64,000 nt of DNA from JAHEDH01 sp963745865 (GCA_963745865.1 CAVUYZ010000012.1:52724-116723); one strand, 5' to 3'. Positions 27,539 to 36,978 are shown, counted from the first letter of the stretch. Made by a program: numbers and translations. The notes: generated by a model from the sequence alone, not told the origin.

Positions 27539-27733
27539 ACCCGCTGTGGACGAGCAGCAAAGCACGGTGGGAATCGATGGGGTCGCTTCGCAGCGGGAAT
27601 CGAGATGGCAGGCGTTGGCGGCGTGGCGTGTGATGCGATGTCACACAACCACTAGGTCGGTGAAGACTGAGAGCCCTTGCTGTGACTGATGATGCGGGTA
27701 TCGAGCCGAGGGACACGTTCGACACACCAAATG

Positions 27734-27764
27734 AATAGCCGCTCCCGGGCAAGGAGCGGCTATT
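27734..27764 (+). terminator. Strong hairpin upstream of pyrE
   Basis: AATAGCCGCTCC (27734-27745) pairs perfectly with GGAGCGGCTATT (27753-27764) over a 7-nt loop. The 308-bp gap 27539-27846 also holds an imperfect stem (27777-27789 with 27808-27820) before pyrE. The first hairpin may end transcription from 26606 or act as a pyrE attenuator; there is no long U-tract. Nothing else is seen in the gap. Confidence 0.6.
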
Positions 27765-27846
27765 CCGTTATTTGGGCAAACACGGGAGATCGTTTGGGCT
27801 GAGACCTTCTCGTGTGTTGGTTGTATCGTCGCACCGGGAGGAAACC

Positions 27847-28403
27847 TTGAGCGATTATTCGGATTTTTCTCAGGCGCTTGTCGAGCACCTCAGAGCCAAC
27901 GCCGTTCGCACCGACGGTCCGTTCACGCTGCGATCCGGAGCGATGTCGGATTGGTACCTCGACGCACGGCAGACCACGTTCTCGGGTGAGGGAGCGAGAT
28001 TGGTCGGCCTGACGATGCTCCAGCACGTCTCGCCTGAGTCGAGGCGGTCGGCGGCCTGACGATGGGCGCCGATCCCGTGGCGATGGCCACCGCCATCGCC
28101 GCCGCCCATGCAGGCCGAGATCTCGTTGCGTTCTCGATACGCAAGGAAGCAAAGGACCATGGCGCCGGAGGTCGTCTCGTCGGTCCGGTTCGCCCGGGCA
28201 CCAGAGTCGCCATCCTCGAAGACACCACAACGACGGGAGGGGCGATGGTCGAGGCGATCACCGTAGCCAGGGCCGAGGGCCTCGAGATCGTCGAGGTGAT
28301 CGCTCTGATCGATCGGTCCGGCGGCGTCGTGAGCGATCGCATGGCCGGGCTCGGAATCCGCTACTCGGCTGTGATCACTCCGACGGAGCTGGGTGTCGAA
28401 TGA
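27847..28403 (+). CDS. pyrE: Orotate phosphoribosyltransferase, one frame change
   Basis: It converts orotate and PRPP to OMP in pyrimidine synthesis. The start is a TTG with a good GGGAGGAAACC ribosome-binding site. Residues 1-60 (ALVEHLRANAVRTDGPFTLRSG, SDWYLDARQ) and the second part (VGGLTMGADPVAMA, FSIRKEAKDHG) are joined by restoring one missing base near 28034; this is one of the few deletions rather than insertions in the window. The PRPP loop is VAILEDTTTTGGA. Corrected length is about 185 residues, normal. Its stop overlaps the next gene by 4 bases. Confidence 0.9.
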
Positions 28404-29068
28404 ACGAGGTGATCGTCAGGCGGTCTGCGTGGAAGATGTGGAGGGTGTCGATCCTCTCGATCCCGTTCATCATCCTGGCGGTCGATGTGCTCTCCCAGCG
28501 GAGGCTCACCAACGCCTTCCGCGAAGCCCTGTTCCGTCCTGACGACACCCAGCTGTTCGAGTTTCGGGACGTCGTGTGGGCATGGGTGATTCTGGCTGCG
28601 GCGGGCAGTCTGGCGGTGTGGGCACTGCGCGAGCTCATCGTCCCCACCAAGCTGATCGAAGCCGGATCCTCCGGTATCCGCCTCCAGGTGACGGCGCCGT
28701 TTCGTCGGCCGCTGTTCGTGGCGTGGTCGGACATCGACGACATCGGGAGCGCGCGGGTCGATGACGAGGGCGAGGTCTTGTCCGTCTTGTGGCTCAGATT
28801 CGTCTCCACCGAGATCGGCCCCGAAGACCCCTGGTCGGCACGGTGGATGGACGACACGACCCTCGCCGTGCTCGCCTCCGAGTGGGAGTCGGATCCGATC
28901 GACGTGGCCCGCCAACTCACCGACCTGGCACTCGATGTCGCCCGAGCCGAGCAGGCGGAGGCCCTCGCAGGCGCCGAGCATGCCGCGCTGGACGAAGCGG
29001 CGGAGGATGTCTCGGATGCTGACGACGAGCCGGGCCACTCGATCGACGCTGCGGAGGAGAGCGCGTGA
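28400..29068 (+). CDS. Membrane protein of unknown function with acidic C-terminal tail
   Basis: The 222-residue protein has two predicted helices (about residues 15-33 and 54-75) followed by a beta-rich cytoplasmic segment (IRLQVTAPFRRPLFVAWSDI) like a bacterial PH-type domain, and a strongly acidic Ala/Glu/Asp tail. It overlaps pyrE upstream and the endonuclease gene downstream (GTGA), so the three are co-transcribed. No family is recognised with confidence. Confidence 0.7.
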   Translation: MNEVIVRRSAWKMWRVSILSIPFIILAVDVLSQRRLTNAFREALFRPDDTQLFEFRDVVWAWVILAAAGSLAVWALRELIVPTKLIEAGSSGIRLQVTAPFRRPLFVAWSDIDDIGSARVDDEGEVLSVLWLRFVSTEIGPEDPWSARWMDDTTLAVLASEWESDPIDVARQLTDLALDVARAEQAEALAGAEHAALDEAAEDVSDADDEPGHSIDAAEESA

Positions 29069-29833
29069 GTCGGCGGATCGGAGCGCATGTCGGAGCGAAG
29101 GACCCATTGACCGAGGCTGCTGGATCTCGGTGCAGAGGTGGTCCAGATCTTCCTGTCGAACCCGCAATCGTGGAAGAAGCCGAATCCGAGGGACGATGCC
29201 GCCGAATTGGCGGCTGCCGAGACACCCGTCTACGTCCACGCGCCCTATCTCATCAACACGGTTGCATCGAACAACCGTGTGCGGATCCCGAGCCGCAAGA
29301 TCCTCCAGGACACGTGCGACGCCGCAGCCGCGATCGGAGCGGCGGGCGTGGTCGTTCACGGTGGTCAGGTCACCGGCGACAGCCCGATGGAGGATGCCTA
29401 TCCCCGGTGGCGGAAGGCGCTCGAAGCGGTGGACTCCCAGGTCCCGATTCTGATCGAGAACACCGCGGGCGGCGACGATGCCGTCGTTCGGCGGGTCGAG
29501 ACGATTGCCCGGCTGTGGGAAGAGATCGGAGACCTCGGACCCGGTTTCGTCCTCGACACGTGCCATTCGTGGGCCGGCGGCGAGCCGTTCGACGAACTGG
29601 TTGAACGGATTCTCGAGGCAACTGGGCGGATCGACCTGGTCCACTGCAACGACTCCCGGGATCCCTTCGACTCGAGGCGGGACCGTCACGCCGGTCTCGG
29701 TCAGGGCGAGATACCACAGGAGGCGCTCGCAACGACGTTGCGCAGCATCGACGCCCCCATCGTGATCGAGACTCCGGGAGACGCCGATGATCACCGACGC
29801 GACCTCGACTGGATCCGTCGAGCGCTGGCGTGA
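29065..29833 (+). CDS. nfo: Endonuclease IV (AP endonuclease), one frame change
   Basis: It cuts DNA 5' to abasic sites in base-excision repair. The start MSRRIGAHVGAKDPLTEAA is joined by removing one base near 29123 to DLGAEVVQIFLSNPQSWKKP. Zinc-ligand motifs of the TIM barrel follow: VYVHAPYLIN, VVHGGQV, ILIENTAGG, VLDTCHSWAGG, LVHCNDSRDPFDSRRDRHAGLGQG and IVIETPG. About 255 residues after correction. The GTG start overlaps the stop of the preceding gene. Confidence 0.88.
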
Positions 29834-29871
29834 GTTGGCGCACGTCCACCAGCGGCGTTCAATATGGCGGT

Positions 29872-30327
29872 ATGACGAGATTTGCAGTTCTTGTGGTCGC
29901 CGTGATGGCCCTGTCCGCGTGTCAGCTCAACTCCCAAGGGCCGTGGCTGGATGCCAACGGAAACCTGATGTCGGGCAACGACATGGTCGAGTTCTATGGC
30001 TTCGCCGCCTGCGATCAGCAGCAGGTGGTCTTCATCCAGTTCTTCGGCGATCAGTATGCGAAGGATCTACGAGACGATCTCGGACAGCTGACGTCGCCCG
30101 ATACCGGCGAGGCGATCGGCTTCGAGATCCTCGATTCGCTCCCCGAGGGCACCGAGGGCACCGGGATCACGCATGCCGGGCGGGAGATCTACGTCGGAGA
30201 GGATCGGGTCGACTACCTCTATGTGCGTCTCCCCAACGGTCAGGCCGAGCGGTGGCCGCGCGCCGAGGACACCTGCCAGCGCGGAGATCCCGATGCGTCT
30301 CGGCCGTTGCTTGCCGTCCCCGTGTAA
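29872..30327 (+). CDS. Small lipoprotein of unknown function
   Basis: MTRFAVLVVAVMALSAC is a lipoprotein signal with lipobox LSAC. The 134-residue mature part has three further cysteines, at least two of which could pair outside the cell, and no recognised domain. It lies 38 bp after the endonuclease gene. Confidence 0.65.
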   Translation: MTRFAVLVVAVMALSACQLNSQGPWLDANGNLMSGNDMVEFYGFAACDQQQVVFIQFFGDQYAKDLRDDLGQLTSPDTGEAIGFEILDSLPEGTEGTGITHAGREIYVGEDRVDYLYVRLPNGQAERWPRAEDTCQRGDPDASRPLLAVPV

Positions 30328-30438
30328 TCTGAGTCGTCCGGTACGGCCGACCCACTGTTGGCGGCCGATCCCGGCTCACATCACAGCCATTTGCGACATC
30401 CCTCAACCCGTTTCGGGTGGGGAGACAGGAGCACTCAC

Positions 30439-31317
30439 ATGTCAGGCCACGCCCCGATCACCGTCCCGATGGTTCGGGACCGCAAGCACGGTGAGAAGCT
30501 GACCATGGTCACCGCCTACGACTTCCCCTCGGCCTCGATCGCCTCCGAGGCGGGGATCGACATCATCCTCGTCGGCGATTCGCTCGCCAACGTCGTTCAC
30601 GGCTTCGACGACACCCTCGCGGCGACCGTCGACATGATGATCATGCACGCTGCCGCCGTTCGCCGGGCCGACCCCCATTCGTTGGTGGTCGTCGACATGC
30701 CCTGGATGAGCTACCACATCGCGATCGAGGACTCGATCAGAAATGCGGGTCGTCTGATTCGGGAGGGCCACGCACAGGCGGTCAAGATCGAGGGTGGCTC
30801 GAACCGCGCCGAGACCATCCGCCGGATCGTCGATGCCGAGATCCCGGTGATGGGCCATCTCGGACTGACTCCGCAGTCGGTCAACACCATGGGCGGCTAC
30901 CGGGTCCAGGGCAAGGACATCGACGACGCCCAGCGGATGATCGCCGACGCCAAAGCACTCGAGCAGGCCGGGGTGTTCGCCATCGTCCTCGAGGGCGTTC
31001 CCGATGTCCTCGCCGAGGCGATCACTCGGGCGGTTGCGGTTCCGACCATCGGTATCGGAGCCGGCGACGCCACCGACGGCCAGGTCCTCGTGTTCCACGA
31101 TGTGCTGGGGATCGGAGCCGGTCGCTACCCGAAGTTCGTCAGGTCGTATGCGGATCTCCGCTCCGAGGCGATAGCGGCGCTCTCGCAGTATCGGGACGAC
31201 GTGGTCTCGGGAGCGTTCCCTGGTGAAGACGAGACGTACCATGTGCGCGACGAGGTCGCCGAGATGCTCGGAGTCGCACTATCCGATACCACGCAGTCGT
31301 CGTCGCTGCCGTCCTGA
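30439..31317 (+). CDS. panB: 3-methyl-2-oxobutanoate hydroxymethyltransferase
   Basis: PanB makes ketopantoate with methylene-tetrahydrofolate in pantothenate/CoA synthesis. The conserved blocks TMVTAYDFPSA, DIILVGDSLANVVHG, DMPWMSYH, VKIEGG, VMGHLGLTPQS and IGIGAG are all present; 292 residues, slightly long at the C-terminus. A GACAGGAG ribosome-binding site precedes the ATG. The C-terminal 15 codons may be altered by a base error, as the frame of the following lipoprotein suggests. Confidence 0.95.
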   Translation: MSGHAPITVPMVRDRKHGEKLTMVTAYDFPSASIASEAGIDIILVGDSLANVVHGFDDTLAATVDMMIMHAAAVRRADPHSLVVVDMPWMSYHIAIEDSIRNAGRLIREGHAQAVKIEGGSNRAETIRRIVDAEIPVMGHLGLTPQSVNTMGGYRVQGKDIDDAQRMIADAKALEQAGVFAIVLEGVPDVLAEAITRAVAVPTIGIGAGDATDGQVLVFHDVLGIGAGRYPKFVRSYADLRSEAIAALSQYRDDVVSGAFPGEDETYHVRDEVAEMLGVALSDTTQSSSLPS

Positions 31318-31847
31318 CGGCGTGTAGCGCCACGTCCCCGGCGGTCACGTCGTCGGCGGCGACCCTTCCGACGGTGTCGACGACCGAGGGCGTCGGTTCG
31401 CCCTCGACGACCGTCGTCGCGCCCGACACCACGGTCGAGTCCGTCACGTCGACCACCATCGATACCGGGGACGTTGTCGGGTTCGGTCTTCAGCTCGTCG
31501 AATTGGGCGGCCAGGAACTGGTGGTGGCGGTGGCTGATACGGCAACTCGCCGGGGCCGCGGCTTGATGGGCGTCGAGGGGCTCGGGTCACTCGATGGAAT
31601 GTTGTTCACCTGGGGTGGCGAATCGGTGACCAGTGGCTTCTACATGAAGAACACGCTCATCCCGTTGACCATCGCGTTCTATGCAGCGGATGGCTCCTAC
31701 GTCGACTCGGTGGAGATGGTTCCGTGCGAGATCGATCCCTGCCAGACGTATCGGGCCTCGGCGCCATACGCCTACGCCATCGAGTTCTTCGGTGAACGCC
31801 GCATCTCTCCCGGTGACATCCTGGTCCTCGAGCCCGGGACCGGTTGA
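31263..31847 (+). CDS. DUF192 lipoprotein, start unclear
   Basis: The domain from about 31480 to 31840 matches DUF192 (COG1430): GRGLMGVEGLG, SGFYMKNTLIPLTIAFY, VDSVEMVPCE and AIEFFGERRISPGDIL. Upstream in the same frame a lipoprotein signal reads HAVVVAAVLTACSA, then a Thr-rich linker. No ATG, GTG or TTG occurs in that frame before the signal, so a one-base error near 31264-31290, overlapping the panB end, probably hides the start (the ATG at 31264 would serve). Function is unknown; the family is small, secreted and often linked to metal or stress responses. Confidence 0.68.
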   Translation, partial: DARSRTIRYHAVVVAAVLTACSATSPAVTSSAATLPTVSTTEGVGSPSTTVVAPDTTVESVTSTTIDTGDVVGFGLQLVELGGQELVVAVADTATRRGRGLMGVEGLGSLDGMLFTWGGESVTSGFYMKNTLIPLTIAFYAADGSYVDSVEMVPCEIDPCQTYRASAPYAYAIEFFGERRISPGDILVLEPGTG

Positions 31848-31990
31848 GGCGTCGCCCTCGACTTTCCCGGGACGGGGTGACCGGATACACTCGGATGTCC
31901 CAGGACCCGTCCCCGGACGCTTGGTCCGTCCCCTGCTCTGTCAAGGTGGCAGAGCCTTCCGTCCCAACGGATGTCCACAGGAGGAGATTC

Positions 31991-32278
31991 ATGAGAACCT
32001 ATGAGCTGATGGCCATTCATCGGCCCGAGCTCGCCGAGGAAGACGTGCGATCCAAGATCGCAGACGTCGAGAAGTTCCTCGGTGACAGCGGCGCCACGGT
32101 CACCAACACCGATCACTGGGGGAAGCGTCGCTTCGCCTACGAGATCGAGCACACCACCGAGGGCTTCTACACAGTCGTCAACTTCGAGGCCGAGACCGAC
32201 GTGGTCGCCGAGCTCGACCGCACGCTGGGTCTGTCCGACGACGTCATCCGCCACAAGGTGTTCCGTCCCGGAGCCTGA
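31991..32278 (+). CDS. rpsF: 30S ribosomal protein bS6
   Basis: The 95-residue protein shows the bS6 sequence (RTYELMAIHRPEL, DHWGKRRFAYEIE, GFYTVVNFEAE, IRHKVFR). The ATG follows a strong AGGAGGAGA ribosome-binding site. It heads the rpsF-ssb-rpsR-rplI cluster; bS6 binds bS18 on the 30S platform. Confidence 0.97.
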   Translation: MRTYELMAIHRPELAEEDVRSKIADVEKFLGDSGATVTNTDHWGKRRFAYEIEHTTEGFYTVVNFEAETDVVAELDRTLGLSDDVIRHKVFRPGA

Positions 32279-32341
32279 GTCAGTCTCGTTCTGTCACAGC
32301 CGTCAGGCATGGTTGTGATGGGCTGAGCAAAGGAGATCCCA

Positions 32342-32794
32342 ATGTCCAACAACGTCACACTGATCGGCAACCTCGTCGAGGACCCCGAGCTCCGTTTCAC
32401 GCCTTCGGGCGTGCCCATGGCGAAGATCCGCATGGCCGTCAACCGTCGCTGGCGAGACAACAACGGCGACTGGCAGGAAGACACCAGCTTCTTCGGCGGC
32501 ACGCTCTGGCGTGATCAGGCCGAGACAGCTGCCGAGTCCCTCGAGAAGGGCATGCGCGTCATCGTCACCGGTCGCCTCGAGCAACGCTCGTGGGAGACTC
32601 AGGAGGGCGACAAGCGCAGCATCGTCGAGATCGCCATCGACGAGATCGGCCCCAGCCTGCGCTGGGCGACGGCCACCGTGGCCAAGACCACCCGTTCAGG
32701 TGGTGGCGGCGGTTACAGCGGCGGCGGCAACACCCCACCACCCCCAGCCCCGGTCGCACGTGACGACTACGGGCCGGACGAAGCCCCCTTCTAG
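32342..32794 (+). CDS. ssb: Single-stranded DNA-binding protein
   Basis: The OB fold begins MSNNVTLIGNLVEDPELR and includes FFGGTLWRDQAE and RVIVTGRLEQRSWE. A Gly/Pro-rich linker leads to the acidic protein-docking tip DEAPF, in which the usual last residues DIPF are replaced. It is 150 residues long with an AAAGGAGA ribosome-binding site. It lies between rpsF and rpsR, the common actinobacterial order. Confidence 0.95.
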   Translation: MSNNVTLIGNLVEDPELRFTPSGVPMAKIRMAVNRRWRDNNGDWQEDTSFFGGTLWRDQAETAAESLEKGMRVIVTGRLEQRSWETQEGDKRSIVEIAIDEIGPSLRWATATVAKTTRSGGGGGYSGGGNTPPPPAPVARDDYGPDEAPF

Positions 32795-32813
32795 TTCGAG
32801 GAGATGATCAACC

Positions 32814-33095
32814 ATGGCTCGTAAAGCCAGTTCGAAGAACCAATCGTCCCGACGGAGGCGCAGCGATGCGCCGAACCGGAGGGGCGGCAAGAAGAAGGTC
32901 TGTCAGTTCTGTCATGAGAAGGCCACCTTCGTCGATTACAAGGACGCGGCCCTTCTCAGGAAGTTCATGTCCGACCGTGCCAAGATCCGCGCCCGCCGTG
33001 TGACCGGAAACTGCCCTCGCCATCAGCGCGAGGTGGCTCTCGCTATTCGCAATGCACGTGAAATGGCCCTTCTCCCGTATGTGACCATCAAATGA
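32814..33095 (+). CDS. rpsR: 30S ribosomal protein bS18
   Basis: After a basic Arg/Lys/Ser extension of about 27 residues the core reads KVCQFCHEKATFVDYKDAALLRKF and RRVTGNCPRHQREVALAIRNAREMALLPYV. Three cysteines and a histidine (CQFC, CPRH) mark the zinc-binding C+ form, expected where zinc is not limiting. It overlaps rplI by 4 bases. Confidence 0.96.
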   Translation: MARKASSKNQSSRRRRSDAPNRRGGKKKVCQFCHEKATFVDYKDAALLRKFMSDRAKIRARRVTGNCPRHQREVALAIRNAREMALLPYVTIK

Positions 33096-33541
33096 AGCTC
33101 ATACTCCTGTCCGATGTCGACACGCTCGGCAAGAAGGGAGATCTCGTGGACGTGTCCGACGGATACGCCCGCAACTTCCTCCTGCCGAGAAACAAGGCGA
33201 TCAAGGCAACGACCGGGGCGCTCGACCAAGCCGAGAAGCTCAGAGCCTCGCGAGATGAGGCCGATCGGATCGCCAAGGACGAGGCCGAGCGAACGGCCAG
33301 CCAGCTCACCGGAGTCAGGGTGGTCATCGCTGCCCAGGCTGGTGACGAGGGCAAGCTGTACGGCTCGATCACCGCGACCGACGCCGTCGAGGGCATCCTC
33401 AAGTTCACCGGAGTGGAGCTCGACCGCAGCAAGATCGAGCTGCGTGAGGGCCCGATCCGGGCGATCGGCCTCCATGAGGTGTGGATCAAACTGCATGCCG
33501 ACGTTCAGTTCCCGGTCACCCTCGACGTGATTCCGGCCTGA
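33092..33541 (+). CDS. rplI: 50S ribosomal protein bL9
   Basis: The N-terminal domain MKLILLSDVDTLGKKGDLVDVSDGY is classical bL9, followed by GYARNFLLPRNKA, the long connecting helix and the C-terminal rRNA-binding domain (KLYGSITATDAVEGI). It is 149 residues, intact. A 34-nt perfect palindrome after the stop ends the operon. Confidence 0.97.
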   Translation: MKLILLSDVDTLGKKGDLVDVSDGYARNFLLPRNKAIKATTGALDQAEKLRASRDEADRIAKDEAERTASQLTGVRVVIAAQAGDEGKLYGSITATDAVEGILKFTGVELDRSKIELREGPIRAIGLHEVWIKLHADVQFPVTLDVIPA

Positions 33542-33560
33542 CGCCGAACATCCGCGATTC

Positions 33561-33594
33561 GGAAGATGCCTCCGCTCGAGCGGAGGCATCTTCC
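33561..33594 (+). terminator. Intrinsic terminator-like palindrome after rplI
   Basis: Two 17-nt arms, GGAAGATGCCTCCGCTC and its exact complement, meet without a spacer 19 bp after the rplI stop. A short T-containing stretch (CCGTTGTC) follows. Confidence 0.8.
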
Positions 33595-33666
33595 GTTGTC
33601 GCGAAAACGACCCTGCCAATCGATTTTCGCGGTTGAGGTCGGCGTGGGTACGTTGCAGACCACCTT

Positions 33667-33694
33667 CCCCAGGTGAGCCCTGGGGTCTTTTTTT
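33667..33694 (+). terminator. Intrinsic terminator just upstream of dnaB
   Basis: CCCCAGG-TGAGC-CCTGGGG is followed by TCTTTTTTT, the best U-tract in the window. It lies 33 bp before the dnaB start, so it either attenuates dnaB or ends a short transcript from the 33595-33666 interval, which contains CGCGAAAA..TTTTCGCG. Confidence 0.85.
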
Positions 33695-33726
33695 GTCCGT
33701 GATGTGAGATAAAGGTGGGAGCCGTG

Positions 33727-35074
33727 ATGCACGCCATGCCCGAACCCGAGGAGTACGGACAACGACGGAGGGTTCCGCCGCATTCCGTTGAATCCGAGGA
33801 GTCGGTGCTCGGAGCGATGCTCATGTCGACGGACGCCGTCAACGAGGTGATGGACCGTCTCGAGGCAGAGGACTTCTACGTCCCGGCGCATCGTTCGATC
33901 TTCGCCGCCGTCAAGCTGCTGTTCAACACCAACCAGGCGATCGACGCCATCACCGTCTCCGAGGAACTGCGCCGATCCAGCGAACTCGAGAAGGTGGGCG
34001 GCGTTGCCTATGTGACGCGGTTGCTCGACATCGTGCCGTCGGCGTCCAACGTCGACTACTACGCCGGCATCGTCGAGGAGACGTCGCAGCGGAGACACTT
34101 GATCCGGGCCGGCTCTGCCATCACGGATCTGGCGCTGCGGCTCGATGACGAGATCGCATCGGTCCTCGATCGCTCGGAGCAGACGGTGCTCAACGTCGCC
34201 GGTCGCAAGGTGGGCGAGGGGATGCAGGCGATCGGCCCGCTCTTCTTCTCGACACTGGAGGAACTCGAGTCTCTGGAGGGACGCGGCGACGAGGTCACGG
34301 GTCTCTCCACTGGATTCAGGGACCTCGACAAGAAGCTCACGGGACTTCACCCCGCCAATCTGGTGATCATCGCCGCCCGTCCGGCGATGGGGAAGTCGGC
34401 GCTGGCGCTCAACATCGCCACCAACGTCGCCATGGAGGGGAAAGCCGTCGCAATCTTCTCGCTCGAGATGGCGCGGGAGGAGGTGGCATCGAGAATGCTG
34501 TGCGCTACCGCCCGGATCGACTCGATGAAAGTGAGGACCGGGCAACATCGGCGACAACGCCTGGCCACGACTCACCGATGCCGCCGGCCGCCTGTACGAC
34601 GCACCGGTCTTCGTCGACGACTCGCCGGTTGTCACAGTGACCGACATCCGGGCCAAGTGCCGGAGGCTCAAGCGCCAGCGTGGTCTGTCGCTCATCGTTG
34701 TCGACTACCTGCAGCTGATGCAGGGTGGGAACCGGGAGAACCGTCAGCAGGAGATCGCCGAGATCTCGCGAAACCTCAAGAACCTGGCTCGAGAGCTCGA
34801 GGTCCCCGTGATCGCGATCAGCCAGCTCAACCGGAACCTGGAGAGCAGGGAGGACAAGCGCCCTCGTCTCGGTGACCTGAGAGAGTCGGGCTCACTCGAG
34901 CAGGACGCCGACGTCGTCATGTTCATCTACCGCGACGAGTACTACAACGAGCAGTCGGAGAAGCGGGGGATCGCAGAGGTGATGGTTGCCAAGCATCGGG
35001 CGGGTTCGACCGGTCCGATCGACATGACCTTCATGCCGGAGTTCACCCTGTTCTCAGACCTCGGACGCGGCTGA
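33727..35074 (+). CDS. dnaB: Replicative DNA helicase, one frame change
   Basis: DnaB unwinds the replication fork as a hexamer. The N-terminal domain (VPPHSVESEESVLGAMLMS) and the RecA-like domain with Walker A ARPAMGKSALA lie in the first frame; one extra base near 34543 (AGGACCGGGCAACATC) shifts to the second, which carries LIVVDYLQLM (Walker B), ISQLNRNLE and LRESGSLEQDADVVMFIYR. Corrected length is about 449 residues with no intein. Starts at 33715, 33724 or 33736 are possible alternatives. An essential gene cannot be broken, so this frame change is best explained as a sequence error. Confidence 0.93.
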
Positions 35075-35096
35075 CTCGACCTCGTCCCGGACGCGC

Positions 35097-35126
35097 GAAG
35101 AGGGCGGCCCTGGGGCCGCCCTCTTC
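35097..35126 (+). terminator. Intrinsic terminator-like hairpin after dnaB
   Basis: GAAGAGGGCGGCC pairs perfectly with GGCCGCCCTCTTC over a 4-nt loop, 23 bp after the dnaB stop. Confidence 0.8.
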
Positions 35127-35256
35127 GTGTCAACCGGTCGCAGGAGGAGAGAGATGATCGGAGAAGGGAGAGGACTCCGAGGAGAATTGCGGCCGATTGT
35201 CGTTTTGTCCCACTTCTCATCGGCTCGAATCCCGAAAAGTTGAGGACTTTGCGCGA

Positions 35257-35823
35257 TCAACGCGAGAAGTCGATGTGGCTCCGTGACGGTGTCGGCCCTC
35301 GCTGGTTCTGATACTTCGACCCGGCCTCGTTCGATCCGTAGGGGTGTTCGGCTTCCGTCGTCATCTGATAGAAGCTGATCTGGCCGATTCTCATGCCCGG
35401 GTAGATCGCAATCGGGAGGTTTGCGACGTTCGACAATTCGAGCGTGAGGTACCCGTCGAATCCGGGGTCGACGAAGCCGGCGGTGGAGTGGATCAACAGC
35501 CCGAGCCGGCCGAGACTGGACTTTCCTTCGAGCCGGGCCACGATCCCGTTGCCGAGCCTGACCCGCTCCAGCGTTGCGCCGAGCACGAACTCGCCGGGGT
35601 GGAGGATGAACGGTTCCCCATTCGGGACGATGACCTCGGAGGTGAGGTCATCCTGGATCTCTCTCGGATCGATATGCGGGTACTTGTGATTCTCGAAGAC
35701 CCGGAAGGCGTTGTCGCAGCGGAGGTCGACGCTCGACGGCTGGATGAACGAGTCCTCGAACGGATCGATTTCGATCCGGCCTTCCTCGATGGCCTGCCTG
35801 ATTGTGCGGTCTGAGAAGATCAC
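35257..35823 (-). CDS. dcd: dCTP deaminase
   Basis: It deaminates dCTP (and in some lineages also cleaves dUTP) to supply dUMP for thymidylate. The GTG at 35823 preceded by AGGAG gives the usual start VIFSDRTIRQAIEEG and a 188-residue protein. Motifs include IQPSSVDLR, GKSSLGRLGLLIHSTAGFVDPGF, which holds the catalytic and nucleotide-binding residues, and the C-terminal YQNQRGPTPSR closing loop. Whether it is bifunctional, as in mycobacteria, cannot be decided. Confidence 0.94.
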   Translation of the reverse strand: MIFSDRTIRQAIEEGRIEIDPFEDSFIQPSSVDLRCDNAFRVFENHKYPHIDPREIQDDLTSEVIVPNGEPFILHPGEFVLGATLERVRLGNGIVARLEGKSSLGRLGLLIHSTAGFVDPGFDGYLTLELSNVANLPIAIYPGMRIGQISFYQMTTEAEHPYGSNEAGSKYQNQRGPTPSRSHIDFSR

Positions 35824-35987
35824 GTTCGACTCCTGGAGGTTCCCCGGCATGCTAGGCCGGGTCTCTCTCCTGCCCGGCTGTGCCATCGGACCCTTTCGGC
35901 GGAGACGCGGGCGAATGTAGACAGAAGAAGACACACACCCGTCCGGCGCGCCGGTTACGTTCGGGACGAGGAGCGATCGAGGAAACC

Positions 35988-36968
35988 ATGCGAGCAATTC
36001 TGATCGAGAAGGATGACGACGAATACCGAGTCGCGTTGACTGATGTCGACGAAGCGGGTCTTCCCGACGGCGACGTCACCGTCGACATCGAGTTCTCCAC
36101 GCTCAACTACAAGGACAGTTTGGCCGTGACCGGGGATTCGCCCGTCGTGCGCCGGTTTCCCATGGTCCCTGGCGTCGATTTCGCCGGAACGGTTGCCGAG
36201 TCCGACGCCGATGCGTTCTAGGTCGGTGACCGCGTGGTTCTCAATGGTTGGGGTGTGGGCGAGACCCACTGGGGCGGATTTGCCGAACGTGCCCGCCTTC
36301 GCCACGACTGGCTCGTTCCGCTCCCGGGTCGCTTCGACACCATGCAGGCGATGGCGATCGGCACTGCCGGCTATACGGCGATGCTGTGCGTCATGGCACT
36401 CGAGGATCACGGGCTCAGCCCCTCGGACGGGGACATCCTCGTGACAGGAGCAACGGGCGGAGTCGGAAGCGTGGCGGTCTCGTTGTTGAGTGGTCTCGGG
36501 TACACGGTGTTGGCGTCGACGGGAAAGCCGGACGAGGCGGGCTATCTGGAGTCGCTGGGAGCAACCGGGATCATTGATCGGTCCGAGTTGTCCGAGCCGG
36601 GCCGACCACTCGGTAAGCAACGGTGGGCGGGGGCGATCGACACGGTCGGCAGCCACACGCTCGCCAACGTGTGCGCGAGCACCGGGTCTGGCGGAACGGT
36701 CGCAGCGTGCGGCAACGCCCAGGGGATGGACCTGCCCGCCTCGGTCGCTCCATTCATCCTGCGAGGTGTCACGCTCGCCGGCATCGATTCGGCCAACTGC
36801 CCGATGCCGCGGCGCCTCGATGCCTGGCGCCGGCTTGCTACCGACCTCGACCTCGGAGCGTTGGAGTCGATGACGACCCTGGTCGGGTTGTCGGATGTGA
36901 TCGACTTGGCTCCCAAGCAGCTGGATGGGGAGCTACGCGGCCGGGTCGTCGTCGACGTCGCCAGATAA
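35988..36968 (+). CDS. acuI: Zinc-free alcohol dehydrogenase, AcuI/YhdH type, interrupted by an in-frame TAG
   Basis: The family reduces acryloyl-CoA to propionyl-CoA with NADPH, a detoxification step in DMSP or acrylate metabolism. The N-terminal GroES part (TLNYKDSLAVTG, VPGVDFAGTV) runs to DADAF, then a TAG at 36219-36221, and continues in the same frame with VGDRVVLNGWGVGETHWGG, the family signature, and the nucleotide loop GATGGVGSVAVSL. One substitution (such as AAG to TAG) would explain it. About 326 residues in total. Activity on acryloyl-CoA is inferred from the family, and the symbol is tentative. Confidence 0.8.
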
Positions 36969-36978
36969 GGAGAGGACC

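Noticed and set aside
27650..27735. A GTTCGA stretch followed by ACACCA that looks like the end of a tRNA
   Set aside because: The T-arm halves do not pair and no acceptor or anticodon stem can be found.
35154..35243. A 29-codon ORF with an AGGAGGAGAG ribosome-binding site between dnaB and dcd
   Set aside because: It lies just after a terminator, has no -10 element or recognisable composition, and the GA-rich tract can mimic a ribosome-binding site by chance.
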